Source of the DNA: Verrucomicrobiaceae bacterium | Lineage (GTDB): Bacteria > Verrucomicrobiota > Verrucomicrobiia > Verrucomicrobiales > Verrucomicrobiaceae | DNA length: 64,000 bases | Direction of reading: 5' to 3' | Assembly: GCA_016795485.1 (NCBI GenBank) | Contig: JAEUHM010000017.1 | Span: forward strand, 62,001 to 126,000 | In this document: piece by piece, positions 52,862-62,282 of the stretch | How positions within the stretch are numbered: position 1 is the first letter of the stretch | How the letters are laid out: the number at the start of each line of letters is the position of its first letter | Made by a program: the position numbers and the translations under genes | Notes under the pieces: model-generated | The model's input: only the letters and a program-made list of their open reading frames with translations | Told to the model about the DNA's origin: nothing | Database searches by the model: none

Positions 52862-54244
52862 TCAATCTTCTGGTAGCGGACGTCCCTTGGTCTCAGGGAG
52901 GAACATGAGGGCGATAAGGCCAACGAGGAACACCGCACTCATGTAGCTGCAGGCATCTCGGAAGGCATTGATCTTATCTGCGGCCGTCGTAGCACCCTTG
53001 GCGAGTTCTTGCTGGAGCAATCCGAGTGTAAAGGGGCCGCTGGCAGCAAGGAAGCGGCCCACGTTGTAGCAAAAACTGGTGCCGGTGCTACGGAGGCGGG
53101 TGGGGAACAACTCAGGAAGGTAAATGGCGAAACCAGCGAACAGGGCCAACTGGAAGAAGCCCATCACAGCGCTCATCCAAATGTGCTGCACGCCATTAAA
53201 CATTTGGAAGTAGCCCAGCGTGGTGATGGCCGCACCGATGAAGCCGATGGCGAATGCAAGCTTGCGCCCGGTGCGCTGAGCCAGCCAAGCAAAGGCGATC
53301 ATGCCAAAGAACGCGCCCAGGTTCTGGACGATGCTGTTAATGCCTTTCCACTTGGCTTCGGCCGCTTTGATCTCTGCCGCAGGGATGTTTTGCGCCTTCA
53401 GAGAGTTGGAGATAACATCACCCACAAGCTCAGGAGCAAAGAATCCAATACCCCAAAGACCGATCACGCCAGCAATGCAAAGCATCATGCCCAGCAGAGC
53501 CGGCTTGCGCCAGCGACCTGCACCCAAAAGGCTGCCGTACGAACCCATGGCCTTGCCAGCAGCTTGACTGTCGGCACGCGCCTTGATCCACTTCTCTGGC
53601 TCCTTGAGTTTGGCCTGAATGAAGACGCAAAGGAAGGCGGGAACGGAACCCATGAGGAAAGCGATCTTCCATGCTGTGTCCGAGGTGATTTTTCCAGATC
53701 CTATCATGCCGCCAATCCACATGCTGATCAAACCAGCCGTAATGTTTCCAAGAGCGGAGAGCGCTTGAAGAAGTCCCAAGGCACCAGCGCGAGCGTGGTC
53801 CGGCAGTGAATCCGCCACCAAGGCCACGGCTAGCCCAAAGACGCCACCCACTCCCAGCCCGGTGATAAAGCGATAAACAGCAAAGTCCAACCAACCCTTA
53901 GAGAGAGCCGACAAGCCAGTGAATACCGAGTAAAGTAGCACCGTGGTCGTGAGCATCTTGGCGCGCCCATGCTTGTCCCCCAACGAACCAAAGATCAGCC
54001 CTCCCGTGGCCCAGCCCGCAACAAAGATGGAAGTTGCATAGCCGCCGTATTTCTTGACGACAGTGGGGTCAGTGCCCGGCGGCAGGAGATTCTCCAGTGC
54101 CTGATTCCGGAACAAAAGGAAGATCTGTTGGTCAAGGCAGTCGAACAGCCACGCTAAAGAGGCCATGGCAAAGACAAACCAGTGATACGACGTGAGTGTC
54201 TTGTACCAGGGCAGATTGGGTGAGAGGGCGTTGGGCTGGCTCAT
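52862..54244 (-). CDS. major facilitator superfamily transporter
   Basis: 460 residues from the ATG at 54244 (MSQPNALSPNLPWYKTLTSY); the longer frame to 54310 adds a non-membrane, Cys-rich stretch. About 12 membrane helices are visible. The family motif between helices 2 and 3 is GSLGDKHGRAKMLTTTVLLY, and FAVYRFITGLGVGGVFGLAV lies at helices 4-5. These fit the sugar-porter/aromatic-acid:H+ symporter branch. The substrate is not deducible. It is divergent from the 54379 gene and followed by a small hypothetical gene. Confidence 0.9.
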   Translation of the reverse strand: MSQPNALSPNLPWYKTLTSYHWFVFAMASLAWLFDCLDQQIFLLFRNQALENLLPPGTDPTVVKKYGGYATSIFVAGWATGGLIFGSLGDKHGRAKMLTTTVLLYSVFTGLSALSKGWLDFAVYRFITGLGVGGVFGLAVALVADSLPDHARAGALGLLQALSALGNITAGLISMWIGGMIGSGKITSDTAWKIAFLMGSVPAFLCVFIQAKLKEPEKWIKARADSQAAGKAMGSYGSLLGAGRWRKPALLGMMLCIAGVIGLWGIGFFAPELVGDVISNSLKAQNIPAAEIKAAEAKWKGINSIVQNLGAFFGMIAFAWLAQRTGRKLAFAIGFIGAAITTLGYFQMFNGVQHIWMSAVMGFFQLALFAGFAIYLPELFPTRLRSTGTSFCYNVGRFLAASGPFTLGLLQQELAKGATTAADKINAFRDACSYMSAVFLVGLIALMFLPETKGRPLPED

Positions 54245-54378
54245 GCGCGGGGATGTTGAAGAGAAACGGCGACCGTGGCAACAGCAAACCTTGCCCCTCA
54301 TTGACGCCAAATCCGGTCCACTAAGACAATAAAGAAGCCTTGGTTGACGGCGGTGGGATCACAGAGTTGTTTTTAGGC

Positions 54379-56022
54379 ATGATTGGAACTCGTCCCTTCC
54401 GCTGGTGTCTCCTGTTTGCTGTCTCTCTGCTCAACCTTACCCCAGTGAAGGCTGACCAAAAGTCGACAGCAGCTCACTTTCAGACCGTTCTCCAAAATCT
54501 GGACATCGGTGGTGAGCAGTTCAGTTTCTTCCAAACTCCTCAAAACGCAGCCGAGCTCGGTGCGGTCCTGGATAAGCTTCTTGAGGCGATCCCCGCAGAG
54601 GAAAAGGCTAAAATGCCTGCAGGGTTCAGTCTCAGCAAGATCGCAGAAGCGCTTGGTTTCTACAGCGTCAAAGCCTACGGGAGCAGCGGTGTCACCGAGG
54701 AAAATGCGGTGCACAGACGAGGTTTCTTCTACATTCCAGGGCCAAAACTCGGCCTCACTGGGCTGATGGGTGATACCGCCAAGCCATACATTGCCGCATC
54801 CAATCCAGAAAAGGCAGACCTCGTCGTGGAGTTTGAGCTGGACCTCCGCAAAGCCGCAGCAGATCTCCTAGCCATGGCGCGCAAAATGATGCCTGAAGCA
54901 GAGATCAAGAAGATGGAGGAGGAGCTTGCCAAACCCATCCCCAATACTCCTTTAACACTCGCTCAAGTGCTGGAACACGCGGCGCTTCGTCTCTCACTGA
55001 CTGCCTATGTTAGGCCAGAGGACAAGATTCCGGTGCCAGAAACCTCTATCATGGCTCCTGGTGCAGATCTGGTGCTCTCCGTTGACGGTCTGGGTTGGCT
55101 GCTAATACCGCTGAGCGAGACTCTCTTACAAAGTGCTGCACAGCCAGACGGACCCACCGAAGTTCAACAATCCGGCAACATGGCTACCGTGCGATTCAAG
55201 CAGCCAGTGGGACCACCGCCGATGGATTTCCAGCCGACAATCGAGTTTAACAAAGAAACCGGACGCATCACCGTCATTAGCCGCCAAGCACTCGCAGATG
55301 CCATGAAGGGTGGCGCTCCCAAATTGGGTGACAGCGCGGAGTTTGTAGCAGCCACCAACCGTCTGCCAAAAGACGGAAACGTGCTGCTTTACGCCTCTCG
55401 TCGATTCTCAGAAACCATCTACCAGCTTGTTGAGGCTAGCATCAAGGCGCAAAGTTCCACTGATGATGTGCAGGGCATTCTGACAGCGCAGAAGATGCTT
55501 TTTGGTCAGTTTTTACCACCGAAGCCCCAGGCGTTCGTCGTCAGTGCGAGGCCAGATGGAATCTTCATGGGCTCTAACTCCGCGATTCCACCATCAAGCC
55601 CAGAACTGAGCACGATCTCCATACTGGCAGTCATGGCGGGCATGGCTTTGCCAGCGATGAATAATGTCACCTATCAAGCCCGAGTCACAACGCAGACGAA
55701 CAAGGCGCGCACGGTCGTCCTTGCCTTGAAGATGTTCGCTGCGGATAACAACGGCACGTATCCAAAGACCCTCAAGGAGCTGTTAGCCAACAATTACCTA
55801 GAGCACGAGTCCGATTTGAATCATGAGCACCCTCAGAGCAGGATTGCTGAACCGTGGGTATACTTCTCTGGATTCAGCGACAGCGATCCAGGAAGTGAGA
55901 TCATTCTATTGTCGCCCTCTGCTGATCATCGCGGCAATCGAATCGCGGCGAGAAACGATGGTTCGGTCGAGCAGATCAGTGAGGAAGACGCTCAAGCAGC
56001 CCTAGCCAAGCGCAATCGTTGA
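54379..56022 (+). CDS. secreted protein with C-terminal pseudopilin-core-like segment
   Basis: 547 residues from the ATG at 54379, giving a signal peptide (FRWCLLFAVSLLNLTPVKA). The long central region (about 25-420) has no recognised domain. The last ~130 residues begin with a hydrophobic helix (ISILAVMAGMALPAMNNVTY), then NKARTVVLALKMFAADNNGT and YPKTLKELLANNYLEHE, closely like the helix and early globular part of DUF1559/type II pseudopilins, but lacking the (K/R)-G-F-T-L-I-E leader. It may be a fusion of a secreted domain with a pilin-like core. Function unknown. Confidence 0.75.
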   Translation: MIGTRPFRWCLLFAVSLLNLTPVKADQKSTAAHFQTVLQNLDIGGEQFSFFQTPQNAAELGAVLDKLLEAIPAEEKAKMPAGFSLSKIAEALGFYSVKAYGSSGVTEENAVHRRGFFYIPGPKLGLTGLMGDTAKPYIAASNPEKADLVVEFELDLRKAAADLLAMARKMMPEAEIKKMEEELAKPIPNTPLTLAQVLEHAALRLSLTAYVRPEDKIPVPETSIMAPGADLVLSVDGLGWLLIPLSETLLQSAAQPDGPTEVQQSGNMATVRFKQPVGPPPMDFQPTIEFNKETGRITVISRQALADAMKGGAPKLGDSAEFVAATNRLPKDGNVLLYASRRFSETIYQLVEASIKAQSSTDDVQGILTAQKMLFGQFLPPKPQAFVVSARPDGIFMGSNSAIPPSSPELSTISILAVMAGMALPAMNNVTYQARVTTQTNKARTVVLALKMFAADNNGTYPKTLKELLANNYLEHESDLNHEHPQSRIAEPWVYFSGFSDSDPGSEIILLSPSADHRGNRIAARNDGSVEQISEEDAQAALAKRNR

Positions 56023-56039
56023 GCTTGCGCTTGCTGGGT

Positions 56040-57611
56040 TCACTTCCAATACATGCAGCGGAACGGGTGCTCGTCGATGAGGTTAGACTTTACGCCTCCA
56101 AGACGATCCGAGCGGAAAAACTGCACCCCGACGTAAGTGTAAACTGGGACAAGTGCAGCGCCTTCTGAAACAAGCAATTGCTCAGCCTGCTGGAAGAGCA
56201 GATTGCGCTTGGTTGCATCACGCTCAGCTGCAGCTTGAGCAATCAAATGGTCATAGCGAGAATCCGACCAACCGGTGTGGTTCTGCCCATTGCCTGAGAT
56301 GAAAAGTTCCAGAAAAGTGTTAGGGTCATTGTAGTCTCCAACCCAACTGGAGCGGCACATCTGATAGTTAAGTTCACGCATGGAGGCCACCCATGCCTTC
56401 TGTTCTTGCTTTGAGAGGGAAATCGTGACCCCGAGTGCAGTCTCCCACATGGACTTGAGCTCAATGGCGATGTTTCTCTCCAACGGAAGCGGCAGGTGCA
56501 GGTAATCCACCGTTGGAAAACCTTTTCCACCAGGGTAGCCTGCTTGTGCGAGCAACTTCTGCGCTGTCGCGATATCTAGGCCTAAGCCCTTCGGCGGCTG
56601 ATAGTTCTGTCCCGCACCTGCTGGAACGATGCCTTCTGAAACTTGCTCACCTAGATTGGTGATCTTCTGGGTGATGCGTTTCTTGTCGACCACTAACGCG
56701 AACGCACGGCGCACTCGAACATCGTTGAACGGCGCTTTGGTAACATTGAAGCGAATGAACCAACTGCCGAGAAATGGTCCCGTGTGGAAGTATGGCTGCT
56801 TTTTCAGCGGGCCCGTGAGCGATGGCGGCACCATACCCTTGTCCATCAGCAGATCGCAGAGTTGCGAGTGAAAGAAGTTCAGCGCTGTGTTGGCATCAGT
56901 CACTGGCTTGACCTCCACGGTTCTCATTTTGACGTTAGCCGCGTCCCAGTAGAGAGGATTGCGCTCAAGAAGAACGCGGTCGTCGACCCGCCAGTCCTTG
57001 AGAATATAAGGTCCATTGCAAACAATATGGGTGGGCTTAATCCATGTCGTGCCGAGCTTCTCAATTTTTTCAACCGGCACTGGCGCAAGCGTGACGAAGG
57101 CACAGAGGTCGATGAAATAGGGGACTGGATTCACCAACTCCACTTGCAAGGTGCGCTCATCCAGCGCTTTCACTCCCACTTGGGAAAAGTCGGTCAATGT
57201 CCCTTCATTGAACTCTCGAGCGCCTTTGATTACGTAAAACTGGCTCGCGTAGTCCGCCGCAGTCGCTGGCGTAAGAGTGCGCTTCCAGGAAGCAACAAAA
57301 TCCCTGGCGGTAACAGGACTGCCGTCACTCCAAAGAATACCTTGGCGAAGATAAAACGTGTAGCTCAGTGCGTCCGAGCTCATGTCCCAACTCTCCGCCA
57401 TGCCGGGCTGTGGCTCACCATTTTCATCGACACGACATAGCCCCTCAAACAACGAGGATGATATCCGCATCGAGACCTGATCCGATGCAAGACTCGGATC
57501 GAGAGTGTCCGGCTCTGCGCTTTGAATGAAAACCAAATCAGCGCGCTGCCCTGAATCTCCGCAAGACGCGAGAAACAGTGCTGTGAGGAGATGGAGGCAA
57601 ATGCAGCGCAT
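56040..57611 (-). CDS. oligopeptide ABC transporter substrate-binding lipoprotein (OppA-like)
   Basis: 523 residues from the ATG at 57611. The signal peptide ends in the lipobox LFLASC, so the protein is membrane-anchored. SBP_bac_5 features are clear: SAEPDTLDPSLASDQVSMRI, SSSLFEGLCRVDENGEPQPG, MAESW, YTFYLRQGILWSDGSPVTAR, DFVASWKRTL, and late FNDVRVRRAFALVVDKKRI. It captures peptides or similar solutes in the periplasm for an ABC importer; permease and ATPase genes are not adjacent. It is divergent from the oxidase gene, with only 87 bases between the starts. Confidence 0.94.
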   Translation of the reverse strand: MRCICLHLLTALFLASCGDSGQRADLVFIQSAEPDTLDPSLASDQVSMRISSSLFEGLCRVDENGEPQPGMAESWDMSSDALSYTFYLRQGILWSDGSPVTARDFVASWKRTLTPATAADYASQFYVIKGAREFNEGTLTDFSQVGVKALDERTLQVELVNPVPYFIDLCAFVTLAPVPVEKIEKLGTTWIKPTHIVCNGPYILKDWRVDDRVLLERNPLYWDAANVKMRTVEVKPVTDANTALNFFHSQLCDLLMDKGMVPPSLTGPLKKQPYFHTGPFLGSWFIRFNVTKAPFNDVRVRRAFALVVDKKRITQKITNLGEQVSEGIVPAGAGQNYQPPKGLGLDIATAQKLLAQAGYPGGKGFPTVDYLHLPLPLERNIAIELKSMWETALGVTISLSKQEQKAWVASMRELNYQMCRSSWVGDYNDPNTFLELFISGNGQNHTGWSDSRYDHLIAQAAAERDATKRNLLFQQAEQLLVSEGAALVPVYTYVGVQFFRSDRLGGVKSNLIDEHPFRCMYWK

Positions 57612-57698
57612 GTGAAGCCGGACAAAACACCAATGCCACGCACTGTCTACGCCGGTTCGTGTTTGCCGATGTCGCTGCATGAGGTCAGATTGGACGCC

Positions 57699-58823
57699 AT
57701 GAAGAAAAATTGGGATGTCATCGTGCTCGGAACGGGCGGGGTGGGCAGCGCATCATTGATGCATCTCGCACGCCGTGGGGTGCAAGTTCTTGGCCTGGAT
57801 CAACACCCGCCGGCTCATGCATTCGGCAGCTCACACGGCGAAACGCGTATCATCCGGAAGGCTTACTTCGAGCACCCTAACTACGTCCCATTGCTGCTGC
57901 GCTCTTATGAGCTTTGGGACGACCTCGGTGCGGCTTCTGGTCGAGATGACCTGTTCGTGCGGACCGGATTGCTCCAAGTTGGACCTGCCGATGGTGTGGT
58001 GGTGCCTGGGGTGATGTCAGCAGCAGCGAAACATAGTCTTGATCTTGAATCCGTCAGTAAATGCCCACCCTATCGCATCCCTGAGCACTGTACCGCAGTC
58101 TTGGAGCGGGACGCAGGATTTCTGCGAGTGGAAGACTGCGTTTTGGAGCATCTGAATCTCGCTCAGCGTGCTGGTGCGGAACTGATGACTGGTGTTGTAG
58201 TGCAAGATTGGCGTGCCCACGCCGAAGGCGTTGTCGTCTCTACTTCAGCGGGAGATTTTGAAGCCGACAAGCTCGTGATCACAGCCGGGGCATGGGCTCC
58301 AAAACTACTTTCCAGCCTTGGCGTGCCTATGCACATCCGGCGGAAAGCGCTTTTCTGGATGGCCGCAAGAATGCAATCAACCGCGCACTTGGTCAGTGAG
58401 GGTTGTCCCTGCTTTTTCTATGAGAATGCTGAAGGTCAGTTCTATGGCTTTCCTGAAATCACGCCTGGTGGCGGCATCAAGCTTGCCTGTCATTCCGGCG
58501 GCGATGTCGTTGACGGCCCTGAATCGCTTGATCGCTCCCTCAAAAGCTCCGACCTCACCGAGATCCAATCATTTGTTTCTCAATGGCTGCCAGAAGTCAG
58601 CGGAGAGATGCTTCGGCACGCGGTCTGCATGTACACGATGAGTCCAGACGAGAACTTCATCATCGACAAACATCCAGAGCATCAACAAGTCGTCTTTGCT
58701 GCCGGGCTTTCAGGCCACGGCTTCAAGTTCGCGAGTGTAATTGGAGAAATCATGGCCGATTTGGCGCTGGAAGGCCACACAGCGCATCCGGCGGGCTTTC
58801 TCGGTCTCAGTCGCTTCCGATAG
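57699..58823 (+). CDS. FAD-dependent N-methyl amino-acid oxidase (SolA/monomeric sarcosine oxidase family)
   Basis: 374 residues from the ATG at 57699, which puts the dinucleotide-binding motif VIVLGTGGVGSASLMHLARR at the N-terminus; the longer open frame to 57591 is unlikely. HGETRIIRKAYFEHPNYVPL follows, typical of the family. AVCMYTMSPDENFIID contains the Cys used for covalent FAD attachment. Such enzymes oxidise sarcosine, N-methyltryptophan or pipecolate, releasing H2O2. The exact substrate cannot be told. It is followed by pyrD after 48 bases. Confidence 0.92.
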   Translation: MKKNWDVIVLGTGGVGSASLMHLARRGVQVLGLDQHPPAHAFGSSHGETRIIRKAYFEHPNYVPLLLRSYELWDDLGAASGRDDLFVRTGLLQVGPADGVVVPGVMSAAAKHSLDLESVSKCPPYRIPEHCTAVLERDAGFLRVEDCVLEHLNLAQRAGAELMTGVVVQDWRAHAEGVVVSTSAGDFEADKLVITAGAWAPKLLSSLGVPMHIRRKALFWMAARMQSTAHLVSEGCPCFFYENAEGQFYGFPEITPGGGIKLACHSGGDVVDGPESLDRSLKSSDLTEIQSFVSQWLPEVSGEMLRHAVCMYTMSPDENFIIDKHPEHQQVVFAAGLSGHGFKFASVIGEIMADLALEGHTAHPAGFLGLSRFR

Positions 58824-58871
58824 GCCACAGAAAACAAGTGCAAGCGTCCTCGACGAGAGCTAAACGAAATC

Positions 58872-59906
58872 ATGCCCGATCTTGCCGCCTTCTACCCGAT
58901 CCTAAAGCCTTGGCTCTTCCGCCTTGATGCGGAGAAAGCCCACACTTTGACGGTGAAGATGATGACGCTGGCTCACAAAATAGGGCTGCTGCAGCCAGCC
59001 TATCGGGGCGAGCAGAAACCTGTCACTTGCCTTGGTCTACGGTTTCCCAATGCTCTCGGTCTCGCGGCTGGAATGGACAAGTCCGCCTCTGCCGTGGAGG
59101 CCTGGGGCTCACTTGGCTTTGGTTTTGTGGAAGTCGGTACGCTGACTCCTCGTCCGCAGCCGGGAAATCCGAAACCACGGCTGTTCAGGCTTCCGGAGCA
59201 CCGTGCCTTGATCAATCGCATGGGGTTCAACAACCCCGGCATCCACTCTGCGGTCGATCGTCTCAAGAAACGCTCCACGAAAGCGGTTGTAGGAGTGAAC
59301 ATTGGCAAGAACTTCGACACGCCCAACGAAGCTGCGGTCAACGACTACCTCTACTGCCTGAAAGTAGCTTGGCCAGTGGCGGACTATGTTGCCGTGAACA
59401 TCTCATCTCCCAACACGAAGGGATTGCGCGACCTCCAAGGTGAAGAATCCATGCGCCAACTTCTGGGTGCGCTGAAGACTGAGCAATCGAAGCTAACCAG
59501 CGAGCACGGCAAACGAATCCCTATCGTGGTAAAGATCGCTCCAGACCTAGAGGAACTCCATATTCAAGCTCTAGCGCGGGTATTCAATGAGATGGCGGTG
59601 GACGGAGTCATCGCCACCAACACGACGATTTCGCGGGAAGCAGTGAAAGGTCATCTCCTCGAGAACGAAGCTGGCGGCCTTAGCGGCGCACCAGTTACCG
59701 CCCGCAGCACTGAGGTGATCCGAGCATTTCGCGAGCTTTTGGCGCCGCAGATTCCTGTTATTGGTGTGGGCGGCATCATGTGTGGCCAAGATGCCGTGGA
59801 GAAACTTCGTGCTGGCGCAAGCCTAGTGCAAATCTACAGCGGGCTGGTCTATGCTGGCCCTGGCTTGATTGGCGATGTCCTGGCCTCAATAGCCAAGTCC
59901 GCCTGA
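58872..59906 (+). CDS. pyrD: dihydroorotate dehydrogenase (quinone), class 2
   Basis: 344 residues. Oxidises dihydroorotate to orotate in pyrimidine synthesis, passing electrons to quinone at the inner membrane. The N-terminal helices (about 1-40) are the quinone-binding extension of class 2. FMN and active-site blocks are visible: FPNALGLAAGMDKSASAVEA, GFGFVEVGTLTPRPQPGNPK, NRMGFNNPG, ADYVAVNISSPNTKGLR with the catalytic Ser, and GVGGIMCGQDAVEKLRAGAS. Length and motifs are standard. The next gene (smpB) is convergent, 6 bases away. Confidence 0.97.
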   Translation: MPDLAAFYPILKPWLFRLDAEKAHTLTVKMMTLAHKIGLLQPAYRGEQKPVTCLGLRFPNALGLAAGMDKSASAVEAWGSLGFGFVEVGTLTPRPQPGNPKPRLFRLPEHRALINRMGFNNPGIHSAVDRLKKRSTKAVVGVNIGKNFDTPNEAAVNDYLYCLKVAWPVADYVAVNISSPNTKGLRDLQGEESMRQLLGALKTEQSKLTSEHGKRIPIVVKIAPDLEELHIQALARVFNEMAVDGVIATNTTISREAVKGHLLENEAGGLSGAPVTARSTEVIRAFRELLAPQIPVIGVGGIMCGQDAVEKLRAGASLVQIYSGLVYAGPGLIGDVLASIAKSA

Positions 59907-59912
59907 AGCTGG

Positions 59913-60374
59913 CTACTTGCCGCCGTGGCGCTTGTTGAAGCTGGCTACCACACGGGCTGCCTCACGATTTTCGACCCGCTCTTTCAGGTCCTCACGCTGA
60001 TCTGCACGATTCTTGCCGCGCCCGACTCCGAGTTCGATTTTCACCTTCTTGTTCTTCCAGTAGGCACGCAGAACAGGAAGGGAGTGACCTTTTTGGTGAG
60101 TGAAACCGGTGAGTTTGTCGATCTCTGTCTTGTGCAAAAGCAGCCGTCTCATGCGCCGCAGTTCATGCTGCGTGTGACTAGCTTTTTCATAGGGCTGGAT
60201 GTCACAGTTGTACATCCATACCTGACCTTTTTCGACCCTGGCAAAGGCATCTGCCAGATTGATTTTACCGAGACGGATAGACTTCACCTCGGTGCCTCGC
60301 AACTCAACGCCTGCCTCGAACTTCTCCAGGATATGGTAATCCCTGGGGGCTTTGCGATTGGTGGCGATGTCCAT
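59913..60374 (-). CDS. smpB: SsrA-binding protein
   Basis: 153 residues, the normal SmpB length. It binds tmRNA and brings it to stalled ribosomes for trans-translation. Conserved blocks are NRKAPRDYHILEKFEAGVEL, RGTEVKSIRLGKINLADAFA, NCDIQPYEKASHTQHELRRM and RRLLLHKTEI, with the basic C-terminal tail (DLKERVENREAARVVASFNK) that mimics a codon-anticodon stem. The tmRNA gene was not seen in the window. Located between pyrD and rpoZ, both of which are separate units or close neighbours. Confidence 0.97.
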   Translation of the reverse strand: MDIATNRKAPRDYHILEKFEAGVELRGTEVKSIRLGKINLADAFARVEKGQVWMYNCDIQPYEKASHTQHELRRMRRLLLHKTEIDKLTGFTHQKGHSLPVLRAYWKNKKVKIELGVGRGKNRADQREDLKERVENREAARVVASFNKRHGGK

Positions 60375-60439
60375 GAATCTACGGATTTCCGATACTTAAC
60401 GACGGCATCCTGACATCCACGGACGAAATGACCGCAGAA

Positions 60440-60658
60440 TCAGTTAGATACTTCTTCAACCTCGCCGTCTGCTCCGACTTTGATCTTGCCCTGGATGATC
60501 TCCATAAGCGCGACATCGGCTTCCCTCATGCCGGGACGACGATCTACAAGAGAAGGGCGGCCGGAAGTGATCTGACGCACGCGCTTGGAAACCAAGTTGA
60601 TGAGAAGAGGAGCGTCAGGAAGAACGAGAGCGGCTTGCTCAACGAGATCGGCTTTCAT
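60440..60658 (-). CDS. rpoZ: RNA polymerase omega subunit
   Basis: 72 residues from the ATG at 60658 (MKADLVEQAALVLPDAPLLI); the longer open frame to 60724 adds a Pro/Thr-rich stretch with no family match. The core NLVSKRVRQITSGRPSLVD followed by EADVALMEIIQGKIKV is the omega pattern (helix NxVxxRAxxL..G..P.V, then ALxEI..GKI). Omega assists beta-prime folding and polymerase assembly. It is upstream of smpB on the same strand, with a 65-base gap. Confidence 0.85.
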   Translation of the reverse strand: MKADLVEQAALVLPDAPLLINLVSKRVRQITSGRPSLVDRRPGMREADVALMEIIQGKIKVGADGEVEEVSN

Positions 60659-60771
60659 GGTGGCGGTCGTGGGTGGGGGTGACGGGTTACTCCGGGGCAG
60701 ACTGCCACCGGAAAAACGGGCCAACTATTTAGCACAGGGCAAAATGGGTTCAACTGGCAATTTCCCGTTGT

Positions 60772-61230
60772 CTAAACCGGTCCCAACACTCCAGATTGTC
60801 CCACTAGTCGCGAAAACTCACCGTAATCTCGGATGTAATCGTCCTGGTCGTAGTAATCCGAGGCAAAAACGAGGAGCGTGCTGTCGTGGGAGTGCCCGTA
60901 CTCCGCTGCCCATACCATTGGCGGCACATAAATGCCCAGAGTGGGTCTGTTCAGCACAAACTCGGCCCGATTTTCACCATCATCCACCAGCACGCGACAA
61001 AATCCCCTCACACACACCAGGAACTGATGACACTGCCGATGCGCGTGCTCTCCCCTGGTCGTGGAGTCCGGTATCTCAAAGGTCATGAAGAACCGTTTGG
61101 GCTGAAACGGAAGATCACGGCCAAACTCACCCACCGCAAGGTTTCCCCTGGCATCGTGAATGTAACGCAGGTTGTAGCGCATGACTCCCCGCACCGATGT
61201 GGGTTTAACAATGGCAAATGAACGACTCAT
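60772..61230 (-). CDS. WxcM/FdtA-like cupin, probable dTDP-sugar 3,4-ketoisomerase
   Basis: 152 residues from the ATG at 61230, which overlaps the upstream GT2 stop by 4 bases. The single cupin fold has RGEHAHRQCHQFLVCVRGFC (metal/substrate histidines), VLNRPTLGIYVPPMVWAAEY and LLVFASDYYDQDDYIRDYGE, the typical FdtA/QdtA ending YDEADYIRDY. These enzymes isomerise dTDP-4-keto-6-deoxyglucose to the 3-keto form for amino- or deoxy-sugars. Coupling to a GT2 gene supports a glycan role. Confidence 0.9.
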   Translation of the reverse strand: MSRSFAIVKPTSVRGVMRYNLRYIHDARGNLAVGEFGRDLPFQPKRFFMTFEIPDSTTRGEHAHRQCHQFLVCVRGFCRVLVDDGENRAEFVLNRPTLGIYVPPMVWAAEYGHSHDSTLLVFASDYYDQDDYIRDYGEFSRLVGQSGVLGPV

Positions 61231-62210
61231 GACATCTGCGTCTCCGGTTGATGGATTTGCAGTAGGCGCACGATGCTTTGGGGCCTGCCAGCCAGGGTCA
61301 TGTAGGCCCGGCCGATATATTCTCCAAGCAAGCCAAGCATCACTAACTGAGTTCCTGAAGCCAGCGCCATCGTTGCCATCAGCGATGCCCAACCCGGCAC
61401 ATCAGTCTTGAGCAAGAAGTGCTCCACCAGCACTGCAATCAGCCCTAACAAGCCCGCTAACCCTAGCGCAAAGCCAAGCACACTTGCGGCCCGCAATGGC
61501 ATGACGCTAAAATTGAAAAACATGTTCATCCAGAGTCTCACCAGCCGCCGGAACGAGTAACTGCTGTGCCCCTCTCTCCTCGGTTCATGCCTTACCTCCA
61601 GCCGTTCTATGCGATTGGTCGCAGCGAGGATCAGTCCGTCGATGTAAGGATAGGGACCTGTGTATTTCTTGATTCGATCAATCAGATCGCGGCTGTGTGC
61701 TCGGAAACTGCACAGATACAGGTCTTTTGGCTTACCCAGCATCCAAGTGGCCAGCCGATTGGTAAACCAGCTTCCGAAGTTCCGAAACCAGTGATGGTGC
61801 TTTCGCTTGTAGCTCGCGTAAACAACGTCTGAGCCAGTTTTTTCAAGATGATCCAAGAGACGCAGAGCCTCATCGACTGGATTTTGTAAATCGTCATCGA
61901 GATTGACCACTGTCTTACCCCTTGCGTGCCTAAATCCCTCCAGCACCGCAGCGTGTTCGCCATAGTTCCGAGCCAGATCGACAAATGTCACCGGGAACGG
62001 CATGCTTCCGATCAGCTCATGCACCTTCTCGCCCGTGCCGTCAGTGCTGCCATCGTTGATGAGCACCAGTTCGAATCCTCCCTCTACACGGATCGCCACA
62101 AATGCCTGCATCAATGCTTCAATGCCCGAACCCGTTTCATACAAAGGGATCACAAAACTCACTTGCGGCGAGTGTGTGTGATTTCCGCTATGATGCCTAG
62201 AGTCGATCAT
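61227..62210 (-). CDS. GT2 glycosyltransferase with two C-terminal membrane helices (ArnC/DPM1-like)
   Basis: 327 residues. The GT-A domain starts VSFVIPLYETGSGIEALMQA and has ELVLINDGSTDGTGEKVHEL, VTFVDLARNYGEHAAVLEGF and the DxD-type VNLDDDLQNPVDEAL. Two hydrophobic segments (about 232-262 and 272-295) anchor it. The QNP-E/D motif after DDDLQ marks the polyprenyl-phosphate sugar synthase branch (ArnC, GtrB). It probably makes an undecaprenyl-phosphate-linked sugar. It is translationally coupled to the cupin gene. Confidence 0.92.
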   Translation of the reverse strand: MIDSRHHSGNHTHSPQVSFVIPLYETGSGIEALMQAFVAIRVEGGFELVLINDGSTDGTGEKVHELIGSMPFPVTFVDLARNYGEHAAVLEGFRHARGKTVVNLDDDLQNPVDEALRLLDHLEKTGSDVVYASYKRKHHHWFRNFGSWFTNRLATWMLGKPKDLYLCSFRAHSRDLIDRIKKYTGPYPYIDGLILAATNRIERLEVRHEPRREGHSSYSFRRLVRLWMNMFFNFSVMPLRAASVLGFALGLAGLLGLIAVLVEHFLLKTDVPGWASLMATMALASGTQLVMLGLLGEYIGRAYMTLAGRPQSIVRLLQIHQPETQMS

Positions 62211-62282
62211 CGACTCCTTTATGGCTCAAATCGACGGCGCCCGGCAATCAAGTCATGCCAGCCGCTCACGTAGCGGCAGCCG

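Noticed and set aside
53009..53809. 266-residue + strand frame inside the MFS transporter gene
   Set aside because: The minus strand encodes an unambiguous 12-helix transporter; the opposite translation is charged and featureless.
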